DNA of 64,000 nucleotides from Chitinophagaceae bacterium. GTDB taxonomy: Bacteria > Bacteroidota > Bacteroidia > Chitinophagales > Chitinophagaceae. Below are positions 26,728-34,732 of this stretch, one piece after another. A model generated the notes under the pieces. That model saw only the letters and a program-made list of their open reading frames with translations. It made no database searches and was not told the DNA's origin. The DNA lies in contig JAEUVJ010000061.1 of assembly GCA_016787085.1 (NCBI GenBank), positions 143,138 through 207,137 of the forward strand. Direction: 5' to 3'. Positions within the stretch are counted from its first letter, which is position 1. Every line of letters begins with the position of its first letter. The translations under genes were made by a program, and so were the position numbers.

Positions 26728-27555
26728 ATGAGCAACAAGAAAGCGCTGAGAGAGATAAACGAGGCGGTCAGATACCTGCAGAAACAATATAAGCACAAAC
26801 CAGAGGTAGGAGTGGTACTGGGCAGCGGCCTGGGAAATTTTTCAAATGAGATCGAGGTCGAAAAAGAGATACCGTATAAAGAGATACCGCATTTCCCTGT
26901 GTCCACGGTGGAAGGACATAAGAGTAAACTGATCTTTGGCCGGCTGAGCGGCAAAAGAGTGATCGCAATGGCAGGCCGTTTTCATTTTTATGAAGGATAT
27001 GATGCGCAGGAAGTGACTTTTCCTATCCGGGTCATGAAACTCCTCGGGGTGGAGACCTTATTACTTTCCAATGCCTCGGGTTGTGTGAATCCCGGCTACA
27101 AGGTAGGGGATGTCATGATCATTACCGACCACATCAGCCTGTTCACTCCGAATCCTCTTATCGGGAAGAACATAGATGAACTTGGCCCCCGTTTTCCGGA
27201 TATGAGCGAGCCCTACAGCAAAGAACTGATTGCCCGGGCAAAAGAAATAGGGGACAGGCATCAGTATGATCTGAAAGAAGGAGTATATGTGGCAGTGACG
27301 GGACCGACATTTGAAACAAGGGCTGAATACAAAATGATCCGCACCCTCGGTGCTGATGTGGTGGGCATGAGTACTGTACAAGAGGCCATCGTGGCGGCAC
27401 ATATGGGGATGAAAATTTTTGCGATCAGCGTCATCACGGATATCGGGTTGCGGGAAGATGGCCTTATCACCACGCATGAAGAAGTGCTGGAAGCGGCCAG
27501 GCTGGCAGAGCCCAAGCTGGCTACTGTATTTAAGGAACTGGCGGCCGCTATTTAA
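26728..27555 (+). CDS. Purine-nucleoside phosphorylase
   Basis: 275 residues. VGVVLGSGLGNFSNEI gives the phosphate-binding Ser/Gly loop; GRFHFYEGYDAQEVTFPIR and LLLSNASGCVNPGYKVGD (landmarks GRFHFYEGY, NASGCVN) and MIITDHISLF are hallmarks of the trimeric PNP family. GMSTVQEAIVAAHMGM carries the Met and the family Glu that contacts the ribose/purine. The Q in STVQE replaces the usual P (STVPE). It cleaves purine nucleosides with phosphate, for salvage in the cytoplasm. The length is normal. Confidence 0.95.
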   Translation: MSNKKALREINEAVRYLQKQYKHKPEVGVVLGSGLGNFSNEIEVEKEIPYKEIPHFPVSTVEGHKSKLIFGRLSGKRVIAMAGRFHFYEGYDAQEVTFPIRVMKLLGVETLLLSNASGCVNPGYKVGDVMIITDHISLFTPNPLIGKNIDELGPRFPDMSEPYSKELIARAKEIGDRHQYDLKEGVYVAVTGPTFETRAEYKMIRTLGADVVGMSTVQEAIVAAHMGMKIFAISVITDIGLREDGLITTHEEVLEAARLAEPKLATVFKELAAAI

Positions 27556-27670
27556 CAGTTTTGGTCAGGCATTGTACTTTTGCCTCATTAATTTGCAGCG
27601 ATGACCCGGTGATTATCATAAGGTACTTTTGTTCTTTTATCAGTCATGACGATATCTAACTACTAAAAAA

Positions 27671-29704
27671 ATTCCAGCCCTGTCAAATAAGTGCACATAC
27701 CTGCTGCTTTGCTTTTTCTTATTTATCACAGCCGATGCTTTTTCACAAAGAGAGTTGATCCGCTCAGCCGGCGGCCGGCTTGGGAATATTGGAAGCGGCA
27801 TTAGTGGCGGAGGTGGTACTGACAGTTTGAAAAGAAGGGACAGGAACGAAGATTCCATCACGATCCGTTTCCGTTACCTGGATTCTACCCGCAATTATAT
27901 GCTGGATTCTTCTATTGCTGATTTTGCCCGTCGTTTCCCGGTACCGGCTATTCATGTCACTTTAGGTAATACAGGAACAGCTGCCCGCTCACTCCTGTTC
28001 TCGCCTGTACTGAAAGCGGGATGGGACCCCGGTTTCCATGCTTTTGATATATATAAATGGACGGTTGACAAGGCGAGGTTCTTTAATACAACAAGACCTT
28101 ACTCTGAGCTGAACTACCAATTGGCGGCCAGATCTGAACAGATCATTGATCTGATGCACACGCAGAACATCAAACCCAACTGGAATTTCTTATTTCAATA
28201 CCGGATGATCAATGCACCGGGTATTTTTAAAAATCTTAAGACCAATCATAATAATTACCTGATCACATCCAGGTTCGAATCTGTGAATAAACGGTATAAT
28301 AATTATTTCATCCTGGCGGGTAATAAACTGCAATCCGGTGAAAGCGGGGGGATAGATGATTCCGAAGATTACCTGAATGATCCGGATTTCAAAGACCGGT
28401 TTGCCATTCCGACAAAGATCGGCGGCGACCAGGGGCTGACACGTAATTTTTTCAATACCGATGTAGGTACGGGTAACCGGTATAATGAATTTACTGTCCT
28501 GTTGCGCCAGCAATATGACCTCGGCAAAAAGGATTCTTTAGTAACAGATTCAACGGTGATTCCTTTATTCTTCCCGAGGTTGCGTTTTGAACATACCTTT
28601 CAGTACAGCCGGTTAAAGTACCAGTTCAGGGACTACATTGGGGACTCAGCTTTTTATAAGGATTATTACGGCCTTGAGCTTGGTCAGATCACTGATACGG
28701 TGCAAAGAGAAGATCAGTGGAAAGAACTCGTCAATGATTTTTCTATTTACCAGTTCCCGGATGCAAAGAACCTGCACCAGTTCATTAAACTGGGTGCGGC
28801 GCTGCAGAATATGAAGCAGGAACTGCCCAATGCAAAAGCGTATTATAATGTATTTGGACATGCCGAATACCGTAACCGGACACGTAACCAGAAATGGGAT
28901 ATGCTGCTCAGCGGTAAACTCTATTTTACCGGGCTGAATGCAGGAGATTACTCTGCGTATGCAAGCCTGCAAAAAACAACCGGGAAAAAAGTGCCGGGTT
29001 ATGTGCAACTTGGTTTTGAAAATGTGAACCGTACACCTTCATTCATTTTTAATGATCAAAGCAGTTTCTATCTACTGTCGGCGGCAAAGGACTTCAAAAA
29101 AGAAAATACCCTTCATTTCTTTGCTTCATTATACCAGTCATCATTGAAATTAAAACTGACAGGCCATTACTACCTGCTGACCAATTATACCTATATCAAA
29201 GATTATTACCAGCCGGAGCAGTACAGTTCCCTCTTCAACGTTTTGCGGGTAAGCGCCGAAAAAACGTTCAAAATTGGCAAACGCTGGTTCTGGCATACGG
29301 ATATTCATTTCCAGCAAGCGATTGGTAATGCCCCTGTCAACCTTCCGCTTGTGTATACTCGAAACCGCATAGGATATGAAGGAAATCTCGGATTGAAAAA
29401 CCTGGATATGGCAACAGGACTTGAACTGCGCTATCATACTTCCTACAAAGCCGATGGCTATTCCCCGGTGCTGGGGCAATTCTATTACCAGGAGAATACC
29501 AGCATCAGCAACCCGATGCCCGATATCACAGCATACCTGCATTTTCGTATCCGTCCTTTCAAAGCCTATATCCGGGCGGAGAACCTGAATACGGCCAGCG
29601 GCAGTAATGGTTTTGGTTTTACCAATAATAACCAGTATGTGCCCGGTTATCCTTATCCCGGTCTCGTAATACGGGTGGGTATCTACTGGAGTTTTGTCAA
29701 TTGA
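27671..29704 (+). CDS. Putative porin of the Porin_10 type; start codon not canonical, possible frameshift at the 5' end
   Basis: The reading frame is open from 27650 and encodes a good signal peptide (KCTYLLLCFFLFITADAFSQ) followed by a Gly/Ser-rich segment, then a long beta-barrel (about 630 residues with regular aromatic-ended strands, for example LRFEHTFQYSRLKYQFRDY). No ATG, GTG or TTG lies in frame before the signal; ATT at 27671 is the first ATT and the TTG at 27755 comes after the signal cleavage site. An ATG at 27646 lies one base out of frame, opens MTISNY and stops at 27666; removal of one base in TCTAACTACT would join it to the signal peptide. Two TACTTTTG boxes (27575 and 27624) may be -7 elements. 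Function: probably an outer-membrane porin; substrate unknown. Confidence 0.7.
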   Translation: MPALSNKCTYLLLCFFLFITADAFSQRELIRSAGGRLGNIGSGISGGGGTDSLKRRDRNEDSITIRFRYLDSTRNYMLDSSIADFARRFPVPAIHVTLGNTGTAARSLLFSPVLKAGWDPGFHAFDIYKWTVDKARFFNTTRPYSELNYQLAARSEQIIDLMHTQNIKPNWNFLFQYRMINAPGIFKNLKTNHNNYLITSRFESVNKRYNNYFILAGNKLQSGESGGIDDSEDYLNDPDFKDRFAIPTKIGGDQGLTRNFFNTDVGTGNRYNEFTVLLRQQYDLGKKDSLVTDSTVIPLFFPRLRFEHTFQYSRLKYQFRDYIGDSAFYKDYYGLELGQITDTVQREDQWKELVNDFSIYQFPDAKNLHQFIKLGAALQNMKQELPNAKAYYNVFGHAEYRNRTRNQKWDMLLSGKLYFTGLNAGDYSAYASLQKTTGKKVPGYVQLGFENVNRTPSFIFNDQSSFYLLSAAKDFKKENTLHFFASLYQSSLKLKLTGHYYLLTNYTYIKDYYQPEQYSSLFNVLRVSAEKTFKIGKRWFWHTDIHFQQAIGNAPVNLPLVYTRNRIGYEGNLGLKNLDMATGLELRYHTSYKADGYSPVLGQFYYQENTSISNPMPDITAYLHFRIRPFKAYIRAENLNTASGSNGFGFTNNNQYVPGYPYPGLVIRVGIYWSFVN

Positions 29705-29790
29705 CACTGGAAAGGAATGAGTTAAGAGTTCATGATCCTTGTCATCCTGTTAACTTATAAGGCTCATTATCTCTTTTCCGGATTTCGTTC

Positions 29791-29798
29791 TATCTTTA
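29791..29798 (+). promoter_or_regulatory. Candidate -7 box (TATCTTTA) before the HYC_CC_PP gene
   Basis: TATCTTTA, one mismatch from TAnnTTTG, lies 9 bases before the ATG at 29808. No clear -33 element is seen. The gap to the porin gene is about 100 bases, enough for a separate promoter at the head of the metal island. Confidence 0.3.
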
Positions 29799-29807
29799 CG
29801 GCGGTTC

Positions 29808-30200
29808 ATGAAAAAGATCATTGCCTCTATAACGCTTCTTACTTATGTCGCAGTCACCTGCGGTGTGATCGTGAATTTTCACTATTGCATGAACCGGTTG
29901 GCATCCACCCAGTTGTTTTCTGCAGAAGTAAAAGTATGCGGTCAATGTGGTATGGATATGCACAAAGCCAATGGCTGCTGCCGCGATGAAGTGATGATCA
30001 TTAAAATGGAAGTAGACCAGAAGACGGCGACCCATGTATCATTTGAACTTCCTTCTTTAGAAGTACTTGCTGATATCCCGTCTATGTTTATCAGTGCACC
30101 TTTTGTCAATAACACAGAACAAAGACACCACCACAATCATTCCCCGCCGTTATTAACGGAACAGGATACTTACCTGCAGAATTGCGTTTTCAGAATTTGA
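29808..30200 (+). CDS. HYC_CC_PP family protein (small exported metal-associated protein)
   Basis: 130 residues. One N-terminal hydrophobic segment (IIASITLLTYVAVTCGVIV) is followed by FHYC (Cys 27), then CGQCG (44, 47) and CC (57, 58) and a His cluster RHHHNHS near the C-terminus with PPLL. These are the features after which the HYC_CC_PP family is named. Members are small Bacteroidota proteins commonly beside copper or other heavy-metal genes. The Cys and His residues could bind soft metals in the periplasm; function is not established. It is the first gene of the metal island. Confidence 0.7.
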   Translation: MKKIIASITLLTYVAVTCGVIVNFHYCMNRLASTQLFSAEVKVCGQCGMDMHKANGCCRDEVMIIKMEVDQKTATHVSFELPSLEVLADIPSMFISAPFVNNTEQRHHHNHSPPLLTEQDTYLQNCVFRI

Positions 30201-30323
30201 TTTGAGAATCAATAAGCTTTTAGTCCTGAGCTATTAGCTTTAGCCATTAGTTTTATGTTTTGTTATCCCTTTTTGGGAGCATTTCTCAGATCAACTAATT
30301 ACCAAATCTTCAAATTAACTATC

Positions 30324-30857
30324 ATGAAAACGCTTAAAATATTTTCAGTTCTTCCTTTATTCATTGCTATTTCTTTTGTTTCGTTTGCTCAGAAAAAATC
30401 AGAGAATATTCCTGTGTCCGGCAATTGTGGTATGTGCGAATCTAAGATCGAGAAAGCCGCCAAAGAGGCCGGCGCCACGGCTGCAGAATGGAATAAGGAT
30501 ACCAAAGTGCTGTCCGTTTCCTACAATAGTTCTTCAACCAATGCGGCAAAGATCCAGCAGGCTATTGCCAAAGTGGGTTATGATACCCGGGACTTCAAAA
30601 CCACGGACGAAGCGTATAAAAAACTCCACGCATGCTGCCAGTACGAAAGAGAAGCAGCAAAAGAAATCAAACATGAGTGCACAGGCAAATGTGAAATGAA
30701 GGATGGTAAGTGCACAAACATGCAAGCCTGTAAAGACAAAGGCTGCTGCAAAGAAGCCGGTTCCGGTAAGACCATGAGTTGCTGTTCCAAGGAAGCGGAA
30801 GCTGAGCATGGAAAGATGGATTGCTGCAAGAACGGCAAATGCGAAAAACATAGTTAA
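30324..30857 (+). CDS. Exported heavy-metal-associated (HMA) protein with Cys-rich, metallothionein-like tail
   Basis: 177 residues from the ATG at 30324, giving the signal peptide MKTLKIFSVLPLFIAISFVSFAQ. Residues about 26-96 form an HMA domain with GNCGMC (Cys 35 and 38), the metal-binding CxxC of copper chaperones. After YKKLHACCQYER, the last about 65 residues are packed with Cys, often paired (HECTGKCE, GCCKE, SCCSKE, DCCKNGKC) and Lys. The tail could bind several soft-metal ions, probably Cu(I); that is inference. The extended HMA module including the YxKLxxCCxY end recurs in the next gene. Confidence 0.85.
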   Translation: MKTLKIFSVLPLFIAISFVSFAQKKSENIPVSGNCGMCESKIEKAAKEAGATAAEWNKDTKVLSVSYNSSSTNAAKIQQAIAKVGYDTRDFKTTDEAYKKLHACCQYEREAAKEIKHECTGKCEMKDGKCTNMQACKDKGCCKEAGSGKTMSCCSKEAEAEHGKMDCCKNGKCEKHS

Positions 30858-30908
30858 GAGATCGCTGAACCCATTTGTCCTCCGGTCGAAAGATCGGGGG
30901 ATATTATC

Positions 30909-30979
30909 ATGGCTATGTTTTTTGTTCACCCGGCACACTATTCTGAAAGAAGGAGTACCATTGAACATGACATAGCCAT
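30909..30979 (+). promoter_or_regulatory. Long-range inverted repeat in the leader of the HMA-TonB receptor
   Basis: ATGGCTATGT (30909-30918) and ACATAGCCAT (30970-30979) are a perfect 10-bp inverted repeat, ending 14 bases before the receptor ATG at 30994. A GAAA-loop hairpin (CCTCCGGTC / GATCGGGGG with two G-U pairs) lies just upstream at 30879-30900. In RNA these could form a structured 5' leader. No riboswitch class was recognised. Confidence 0.3.
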
Positions 30980-30993
30980 ACAAAGAGTGGTGT

Positions 30994-33546
30994 ATGAAAA
31001 AGATAATTGTATTGCTGTTCATATCCTTTAGTTTATCGGCCAGCCCGCAAAACGCGGATACGACAGTCAGTTTTAAAGTACAGGGAAACTGTTCCATGTG
31101 CAAAAAACGTATAGAGGATGCGGCGAAAGAGAAAGGTGTCAGCTCTGCTATATGGAACGCCCAGTCAAAAATGCTGACGCTTCAATATGACCCCGCCATA
31201 GTTTTTATAAACAAAATTCACAGTAAGCTTGCTGAAGCAGGACATGATACAGAACTGGCGAAAGCAGATGACAACGTTTATAACAAGCTCCCGGATTGCT
31301 GTCTCTACCGGGGAAAGGGTAATGTGAGTACCGGTCAGGCAGACGAAACTGCAGATAACGGTCTGCAAAACCAGGTGATGGGGGTGATCATGGAAGAAGA
31401 TGCGAAAGGGAATTTGAAACCGCTGAAAGGCGCCAGTATTTTATTACAGGGTAGTAACAAAGGGATCGCTACAGAAGAAAATGGTTTTTTCAGGCTGTCG
31501 CTGAGTAAAGAGAATGAGGTGATCACGGTAAGTTATGTAGGGTTTCAGCCAAAGGATATTGATGTAAGGCCGGGTGATCATTTAAGCATTGTATTGAATA
31601 CCGCAAAACCTTTGGAAGGTATCAAAGTAGTATCCACAAGAAAGCCGGCTTATATCTCCCCGCTTTCCACTATACGCACACAGGTAATGACAGAGCGGGA
31701 GCTGGTCAAGGCGGCATGCTGTAACCTGAGTGAAAGCTTTGAGACCAATCCGTCCGTGGATGTTTCTTATAATGATGCTGTAACAGGCTCCAAACAGATA
31801 CAGCTTCTGGGTTTGTCCGGTAACTATACACAGCTTACGATGGAAGCCTTACCAGGCCCAAGAGGTATTGCTACGCCGTGGGGATTGAATTCGATTCCGG
31901 GTACCTGGATCGAATCTATTCAACTATCGAAAGGGGTAGGTTCCGTTGCCAACGGTTTTGAAAGTATCGCCGGCCAGATCAATATAGAATTGAAGAAACC
32001 GGTGAGCAGCGAGCAGCTTTATGCCAATGCGTATGTCAATAATATGGGCAAAACAGATCTGAACCTGAACCTTTCAAGGCAACTTGGTAAAAAATGGGCA
32101 ACGGCATTGCTGCTGCATGATGCTTTTCTGAATAATAGTGATGTTGATTTTAACAAGGACGGTTTCAGGGACCTGCCGACAGGTAATTTGTTTACAGCCC
32201 TGAACCGGTGGATGTATAATGACCCGAATGGTATTGAAGGCCAGGCCGGGTTCCGGATATTACTGGATACTAAAACCGGCGGCCACACCATGTTCGATCC
32301 TGAAAAGGATAAGCTGACAACGAACCATTATGGTCTTGGTATTGAAACAAAGCGATACGAGGCTTTCGGTAAGATCGGCTATGTATTTCCTGAGAAAAAG
32401 TATAAGAGTATCGGTCTGCAATTATCCACTTTCCGGCATGAGCAGGACTCGTATTTTGGAACAACGGTCTATAATGCCACACAGAATAATTTTTATGCTA
32501 ACCTGATCTACCAGTCCATTATTTCCAATACAAATCACAAATTCAGGACCGGGGTGGGCATACTGGCTGATAAGTATGATGAATTGTTCAGGAACACATT
32601 GTATAAAAGAACAGAGACAACTCCCGGGGCTTTTATTGAGTATACTTATAGCAAAGGAGAAAAGTACAGCCTGATACTCGGCATGCGGGGTGATCATAAT
32701 AGCTTGTTCGGTTTCTTTTTTACGCCAAGACTGCACATGCGGTACGAGCCGGTAAAAGGGACCGTTATCCGGTTAGCTGCAGGCAGGGGACAGAGAACTG
32801 CCAACATCTTTGCAGAGAATACAGGAGTGCTGGTCAGTGCAAGGGAAGTGAATATATTTAATGCGGCTGCGGGCAAGGCCTATGGTTTAGATCCGGAAAT
32901 AGCATGGAATGAAGGGATCAGTCTTGACCAGAAATTCCGTTTATTCAACCGCAATGGTTCATTGGGTTTTGATTTTTTCAGAACAGATTTCCAGGACCAG
33001 GTAGTTGTGGACCTTGACCAGTCGGCACGCCAGCTTAATTTTTACAATCTCAAAGGAAGATCGTATTCCAACAGTTTGCAGGCTGAGATGAATTATGAGT
33101 TGGTGAAAAAGCTTGATCTGCGTTTAGCTTACCGGTTCTTTGATGTAAAGACCAATTATCATGGTGAGCTCCTGCAAAGACCTCTTGTGTCAAAGCACCG
33201 GGGCTTTGCCAACCTGGCGTACGAAACAGGCTCCTGGAAATTTGATTATACGGTTACCTATAACGGAGTGAAACGGATACCGTTTACCGGCGACAATCCT
33301 GACACGTATAAACTAAACACTACTTCGCCTTCGTATGTCATTATGAACGCACAGGTAAGCAAAACATTTGGCAAAAAATCCCCGGTAGATGTATATATCG
33401 GTGGCGAGAACCTGACCAATTATTTCCAGGACAGGGTCATTCTTGGTGCTGATCAGCCATTCGGCTCCTATTTCGATGCATCATTGGTGTGGGGCCCTGT
33501 TTCCGGCCGGATGTTTTATGCCGGTGCCCGGTTTAAGATAAAATAA
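30994..33546 (+). CDS. TonB-dependent receptor with N-terminal HMA metal-binding domain
   Basis: 850 residues. A signal peptide (MKKIIVLLFISFSLSASPQN) is followed by an HMA domain (about 26-100) with GNCSMC (Cys 33 and 36), ending in LPDCCLYRG. Residues about 125-205 are a carboxypeptidase-regulatory-like domain (GVIMEEDAKGNLKPLKGASI), about 215-335 the TonB plug (ACCNLSESFETNPSVDVSY and GSVANGFESIAGQINIEL, partial landmarks), and the rest a 22-strand barrel ending in MFYAGARFKI. The receptor imports or captures a ligand across the outer membrane using TonB energy. The HMA domain on the periplasmic N-terminus suggests the cargo, or a handover partner, is a soft metal such as copper. That is inference from domain and neighbours. 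Confidence 0.92.
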   Translation: MKKIIVLLFISFSLSASPQNADTTVSFKVQGNCSMCKKRIEDAAKEKGVSSAIWNAQSKMLTLQYDPAIVFINKIHSKLAEAGHDTELAKADDNVYNKLPDCCLYRGKGNVSTGQADETADNGLQNQVMGVIMEEDAKGNLKPLKGASILLQGSNKGIATEENGFFRLSLSKENEVITVSYVGFQPKDIDVRPGDHLSIVLNTAKPLEGIKVVSTRKPAYISPLSTIRTQVMTERELVKAACCNLSESFETNPSVDVSYNDAVTGSKQIQLLGLSGNYTQLTMEALPGPRGIATPWGLNSIPGTWIESIQLSKGVGSVANGFESIAGQINIELKKPVSSEQLYANAYVNNMGKTDLNLNLSRQLGKKWATALLLHDAFLNNSDVDFNKDGFRDLPTGNLFTALNRWMYNDPNGIEGQAGFRILLDTKTGGHTMFDPEKDKLTTNHYGLGIETKRYEAFGKIGYVFPEKKYKSIGLQLSTFRHEQDSYFGTTVYNATQNNFYANLIYQSIISNTNHKFRTGVGILADKYDELFRNTLYKRTETTPGAFIEYTYSKGEKYSLILGMRGDHNSLFGFFFTPRLHMRYEPVKGTVIRLAAGRGQRTANIFAENTGVLVSAREVNIFNAAAGKAYGLDPEIAWNEGISLDQKFRLFNRNGSLGFDFFRTDFQDQVVVDLDQSARQLNFYNLKGRSYSNSLQAEMNYELVKKLDLRLAYRFFDVKTNYHGELLQRPLVSKHRGFANLAYETGSWKFDYTVTYNGVKRIPFTGDNPDTYKLNTTSPSYVIMNAQVSKTFGKKSPVDVYIGGENLTNYFQDRVILGADQPFGSYFDASLVWGPVSGRMFYAGARFKIK

Positions 33547-33636
33547 AGACAACCCCGGGCAATAAAATACGGTCTGTTAAAAGGAAAGAATGATTTGCAA
33601 AGCGGGGACATGATTTGTAATTTTAAAATATTTAGT

Positions 33637-34176
33637 ATGAAAAGAGCACTGATCATATTCCTGGTGATGATTTCGGGACTTCTGTCCTTTGGGCAATTCA
33701 CCAAAGCGAGGTTGCAGGCTACCGGGTTGACCTGTGCCATGTGCAGTAATGCGATTAATAAGGCGCTGCAGGCCCGGTCTTTTATTCAGTCTGTTCATGC
33801 TGATATTAAGAACTCAGCGTTTGATATTGTTTTTAAGGATAATGCAGATGTGGATATTGATGAAATAAGAAAGGCGGTGGAAGATGCCGGGTTTGCGATA
33901 GGTAACCTGAAGCTCACAGGCAGTTTCAGAAATGTAAAAGTGGAAAATGACAAGCATGTGCAGATCGGCAATAAACACTTCCATTTTGTAGATATAAGCA
34001 GCCAGGTGCTGGAAGGCGAGAAAACCATTACCGTCGTGGACAAAGATTTTCTGACCAGCAAGCAGTTCAAAAAATACAGCGCTTCTACAAAACTGAAATG
34101 CATGGGTTCGGGCAAAGTCGCTGGAGATTGCTCAGGCGTGGCTGCAGGCACAAGAATGTATCATGTCACCATTTAG
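33637..34176 (+). CDS. Exported HMA-domain protein
   Basis: 179 residues from the ATG at 33637. A signal peptide (MKRALIIFLVMISGLLSFGQ) precedes an HMA-like domain with GLTCAMC (Cys 33 and 36), the sequence most like copper-chaperone CxxC in this cluster. The C-terminal about 80 residues add a beta-rich part with His-rich NKHFHFVD and two Cys (KLKCMGSGKVAGDCSG). It may carry metal in the periplasm. The gene lies 90 bases after the HMA-TonB receptor and 48 before the thioredoxin gene, so all three probably share a transcript; a perfect 11-bp hairpin follows the stop. Confidence 0.85.
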   Translation: MKRALIIFLVMISGLLSFGQFTKARLQATGLTCAMCSNAINKALQARSFIQSVHADIKNSAFDIVFKDNADVDIDEIRKAVEDAGFAIGNLKLTGSFRNVKVENDKHVQIGNKHFHFVDISSQVLEGEKTITVVDKDFLTSKQFKKYSASTKLKCMGSGKVAGDCSGVAAGTRMYHVTI

Positions 34177-34178
34177 AA

Positions 34179-34210
34179 ATCTGCGGCTTGCCAAAGGGGA
34201 AGCCGCAGAT
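34179..34210 (+). repeat. Intercistronic hairpin between the HMA and TlpA-like genes
   Basis: Perfect 11-bp inverted repeat ATCTGCGGCTT (34179-34189) / AAGCCGCAGAT (34200-34210), loop of 10 bases. It begins two bases after the HMA stop codon and has no T-run behind it, so it is more likely an mRNA stabilising or attenuating element than a terminator. Confidence 0.55.
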
Positions 34211-34224
34211 ATAATTCAATAAAT

Positions 34225-34719
34225 ATGAAAACGCAAAAGCAATTATTTTTTTTATTCCTGGTCTTACTATCGGCGTTTAGCCACGCACAACAGTTGCCGA
34301 ATATCGCTGACCCCCGTGTTCATATCAAATTGCCGACTGTAAAAGGCGATTCATTGACGCTTTCTTCTTTTAAAGGCAAAGTCATCTTACTTGATTTCTG
34401 GGCAAGCTGGTGCGGACCCTGCCGGGTTGCCAACCGTAAGCTGGTGAAGTTGTATGAAAAATATAAGAAACAGGGTTTCGAGATATTCAGTGTGTCGCTG
34501 GATGAAGATAAGAAGGACTGGCAGAGGGCTATCGTAAAAGACAAGATCACCTGGGTGCAGGTGATAGATCCGAGAGGTTGGAATGCACAAACAGCCACTA
34601 ACTGGAATATTTACCAACTGCCCACCAGTTACCTGATCAATAAAAAGGGAGATGTGGTAAGCATTGACCCGGAAGGGAAGGAATTAGAGGATAGTATAAA
34701 AGAGCTTTTGAAAGAATGA
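34225..34719 (+). CDS. TlpA-family thiol-disulfide oxidoreductase
   Basis: 164 residues with a signal peptide (MKTQKQLFFLFLVLLSAFSHAQ). The thioredoxin fold has VILLDFWASWCGPCRVAN with the redox pair CGPC at about residues 64-67 and a cis-Pro motif IYQLPTSYLI. Exported members of this family keep periplasmic cysteines reduced or oxidised. Beside three proteins with CxxC metal sites, a likely task is keeping those thiols reduced and able to bind metal; this is inference from context. Spacing to both neighbours is short. Confidence 0.9.
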   Translation: MKTQKQLFFLFLVLLSAFSHAQQLPNIADPRVHIKLPTVKGDSLTLSSFKGKVILLDFWASWCGPCRVANRKLVKLYEKYKKQGFEIFSVSLDEDKKDWQRAIVKDKITWVQVIDPRGWNAQTATNWNIYQLPTSYLINKKGDVVSIDPEGKELEDSIKELLKE

Positions 34720-34732
34720 TCCGCGAATCATC

